In this document: one piece after another, positions 4,080-5,978 of the stretch
How the letters are laid out: each line of letters starts with the position of its first letter
Position numbering within the stretch: position 1 is the stretch's first letter
Origin: an uncultured beta proteobacterium
Lineage (GTDB): Bacteria; Pseudomonadota; Gammaproteobacteria; Burkholderiales; Burkholderiaceae_B
DNA: 5,978 nucleotides
Assembly: GCA_903929925.1 (NCBI GenBank)
Contig: CAIYWO010000492.1
Coordinates: forward strand, 1-5,978
Direction of reading: 5' to 3'
Notes under the pieces: generated by a model
Told to the model about the DNA's origin: nothing
Databases searched by the model: none
Seen by the model: the letters and a program-made list of their open reading frames with translations, nothing else
Position numbers and translations under genes: made by a program

Positions 4080-5978
4080 TTAAATTGCAGTAGGTTTTAG
4101 ATGTTGATGAATGATTGACATCTCTTGATCGATGACAGCGACTGTGTTGTGCAATTGTGTCATGGGGTAACTGAGAGTGGGTTGACTGCCGTCACTCACC
4201 ATCGCAGGCAATGGTGGTAGGTAGCCACTTCTGTGTGCTTCCAAAAAGGGTACGAGTGCCAAAAGGTGGTCAGTCATAGGTTGCGGCGCTTCCTGCGACG
4301 TGGCTAAAGTATGGATCACAGTCGCAATCTGCGAGGCAAGCGTGTGGTTCTGAATCATTAAGTTGTTGAACTCGACCGCATGCCACTGGCGTGAGTGTGG
4401 TTCTAGCATCATCCGATAAAACGCATCAGCCAAATTACTCAGCGCGACATAGGCATTTTTGCGGGATAAGCGCCAGGCCAAATCGGCTTGCTTGACTTGC
4501 TCGTCGAGAGGATTTTTTCCTGACTGTTGGAAGACGGCAACATACTTTAAGCCCGCGCGAAGGTATTCGCGATTCGCCGAAATAGCCGCCCGGGTGAGAG
4601 ACGGCATGAACTGAGCTTCCCACCACGGCAGGAAGTAACTGCAGGCAAACGAAATCACTGAGCCGATAAATGTGTCGAGCGCGCGATCTCCGATGACGGT
4701 TGCGGCGGTTGGATCCACAAAGTGAAACGCCAGGAGTACGGCATTGGTATTGAAAACGGACGCGACCATGTAGTTGATTTGCAGCATGCTGCCACCGATG
4801 ATGGTGGACAGCACCATGATCACGAGGAGCCATGAGTTACTCAGGTTGGCGACCATAATCCCAAGCGCGAGAGCGCAGCCAATCAGTGTGCCCACCAGAC
4901 GCCAACCGTTGCGCTGACGTGTCAGCGCAAAACCTGGCTTCATAATGATGAAGACAGTCAATAAAATCCAGTAGCCTTGCTCGGCCAGCTGCGGCACGAC
5001 CGTCCAGACGGTCATGGCGATCGCAGCAGCAAGTGTGACGCGCAACGCGTAGCGGCAGATGGGTGAGTCCAGGCGCAGGTTGCTGGTAATCATGCGCAAC
5101 CGATAGTGCTCACGCGATAAAAACTGGCTGAGCGATTGGTCAAGCACCACCGATTCCAGCGGTTTTGCGTTGGGCTTGCGTCTGGTCGCTTCGATCATAC
5201 GATCAATGATTTCTGCGCTGTGACGCAGGCGTCTTAAAATTTCGATGCATAGGTTGTACGTATTGGGATCGCTCACTGCGAAACCATTGCGCGTCATTTG
5301 TTCGATCTCATATTCCAGCGCACGAAGTTCTGCCTTGACGCTACTGCGATGCGAGGCAGTCGTTTCCTTCGATACCGATAGGGCGATGTAGTCTAAATCG
5401 ATCGACATCTTCCTGAGGGCATCACGCATGAAAAGCAGTGCGTCTGAGTCGCCTAAACGCTCTCTGAGTAAGGCATAGTCAGTGCGCGTGGCCACTAGCG
5501 TTTCAAGAATATCGATCATCTCGATAAATAGGTTCCACAACATGATTCGCTTGGCATCTGTGATCAGCCCTGCCTTTGCCAGGCCGCGCAGCACCATGTC
5601 ACGCGCACCCTGATGCTTGTCCGTCATGCTTGATTGGCACGCAACCAGTTTGCGATAGCTGTCTTCAAGATCACGGCCGTTGTCGTACATGTCAGCACGG
5701 CGCCCGATGTAATCCGCCGTGGCGAACAAGGCAACCGATAAGGCTTGCTCTTTCTCGCGCACATGCATCACCCTACTGAGTGAGTAGCTAAATACGGTGT
5801 AGAAGAGGCCGCCAGCAAAGGAGGTGAGTGTGTGTAGCCATACCTCGTGCGCTGGCAAGGCCTCATGCATTGTGACTGTCATGAGCAGCAAACAAGCGAA
5901 ACCGATCTGTCCGCCTTTTTTGCCAAACACGGAAAGCATCGAATAGGCGAAGCACTGCCCAATAACTACAAACCAAAT
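4080..5978 (-). CDS. FUSC/YccS-family inner-membrane protein, N-terminus outside the window
   Basis: A membrane protein of the FUSC (fusaric acid resistance-like) superfamily, closest by eye to YccS/YhfK; relatives are linked to export of aromatic acids or other small molecules, and the substrate here is unknown. The frame is open to the right edge: thirteen more in-frame codons precede the ATG at 5939, and their translation (IWFVVIGQCFAYS) is hydrophobic, so that ATG is internal. The visible part is 632 residues; YccS-like proteins have about 700-720, so roughly 80-90 are missing. Visible layout: the last part of the first membrane domain (about 1-70), a soluble charged helical linker (about 70-305), a second membrane domain (about 307-454), then a soluble C-terminal tail. 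Family signatures are YWILLTVFIIMKPGFALTRQ (336-355) running into RNGWRLVGTLIGC, and DRALDTFIGS with FLPWWE (about 431-454). Two membrane domains each followed by a soluble part is the standard YccS plan. It is the upstream gene of a probable pair with the dehydrogenase; its promoter lies outside the window. Confidence 0.92.
   Translation of the reverse strand: MWFVVIGQCFAYSMLSVFGKKGGQIGFACLLLMTVTMHEALPAHEVWLHTLTSFAGGLFYTVFSYSLSRVMHVREKEQALSVALFATADYIGRRADMYDNGRDLEDSYRKLVACQSSMTDKHQGARDMVLRGLAKAGLITDAKRIMLWNLFIEMIDILETLVATRTDYALLRERLGDSDALLFMRDALRKMSIDLDYIALSVSKETTASHRSSVKAELRALEYEIEQMTRNGFAVSDPNTYNLCIEILRRLRHSAEIIDRMIEATRRKPNAKPLESVVLDQSLSQFLSREHYRLRMITSNLRLDSPICRYALRVTLAAAIAMTVWTVVPQLAEQGYWILLTVFIIMKPGFALTRQRNGWRLVGTLIGCALALGIMVANLSNSWLLVIMVLSTIIGGSMLQINYMVASVFNTNAVLLAFHFVDPTAATVIGDRALDTFIGSVISFACSYFLPWWEAQFMPSLTRAAISANREYLRAGLKYVAVFQQSGKNPLDEQVKQADLAWRLSRKNAYVALSNLADAFYRMMLEPHSRQWHAVEFNNLMIQNHTLASQIATVIHTLATSQEAPQPMTDHLLALVPFLEAHRSGYLPPLPAMVSDGSQPTLSYPMTQLHNTVAVIDQEMSIIHQHLKPTAI

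Noticed and set aside
5576..5779. Plus-strand frame rich in Cys and His, at first sight like a small zinc-binding protein
   Set aside because: It is antisense to the FUSC linker region; the Cys/His content comes from the opposite-strand codons, and no ribosome binding site or metal-binding spacing stands out.
5937..5939. ATG taken as the start of the FUSC protein
   Set aside because: The frame continues upstream to the window edge with hydrophobic residues, and family members carry a longer N-terminal membrane domain.

Overview
The window looks like chromosomal DNA of a betaproteobacterium, probably Burkholderiales, with moderate G+C. This rests on recognition, not a search: the 3-hydroxybutyrate dehydrogenase is of the type I associate with Burkholderia-like bacteria (it ends in VVSHGWSMH), a YaaA protein is present, and a YccS-type FUSC membrane protein lies beside the dehydrogenase. 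The genus cannot be fixed from the sequence.

Left part (1-2262), all on the minus strand: an unrecognised exported protein of 300 residues (56-958) and an integral-membrane acyltransferase of the acyltransferase-3 family (1037-2170, TTG start). Both lie downstream of the 3' end of a serine tRNA. Much of this stretch, especially the acyltransferase, is visibly richer in A+T than the right part. Two perfect 8-bp inverted repeats lie in its short non-coding gaps. One of them could pair over the ribosome binding site of the exported protein.

Centre (2240-2477): a complete tRNA-Ser(CGA) on the minus strand with encoded CCA, a terminator just behind it and a probable promoter in front. It is transcribed divergently from yaaA.

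Right part (2478-5978): yaaA (plus strand, peroxide-stress protein) converges on a minus-strand pair, with only 12 bases between the two stop codons. That pair is a 3-hydroxybutyrate dehydrogenase preceded 33 bases upstream by a FUSC/YccS-family inner-membrane protein. The FUSC reading frame runs off the right edge, so its start and the promoter of the pair are outside the window. The pair is probably co-transcribed, which would link ketone-body/polyhydroxybutyrate metabolism to a putative exporter.

I see no CRISPR array, transposase, integrase, phage gene or toxin-antitoxin pair, and no clear evidence of an undescribed multi-gene system. The most open questions are the unrecognised exported protein with its possible RNA-structured leader, and whether the A+T-rich block behind the tRNA is an accessory insertion. 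No non-coding stretch exceeds about 125 bases.
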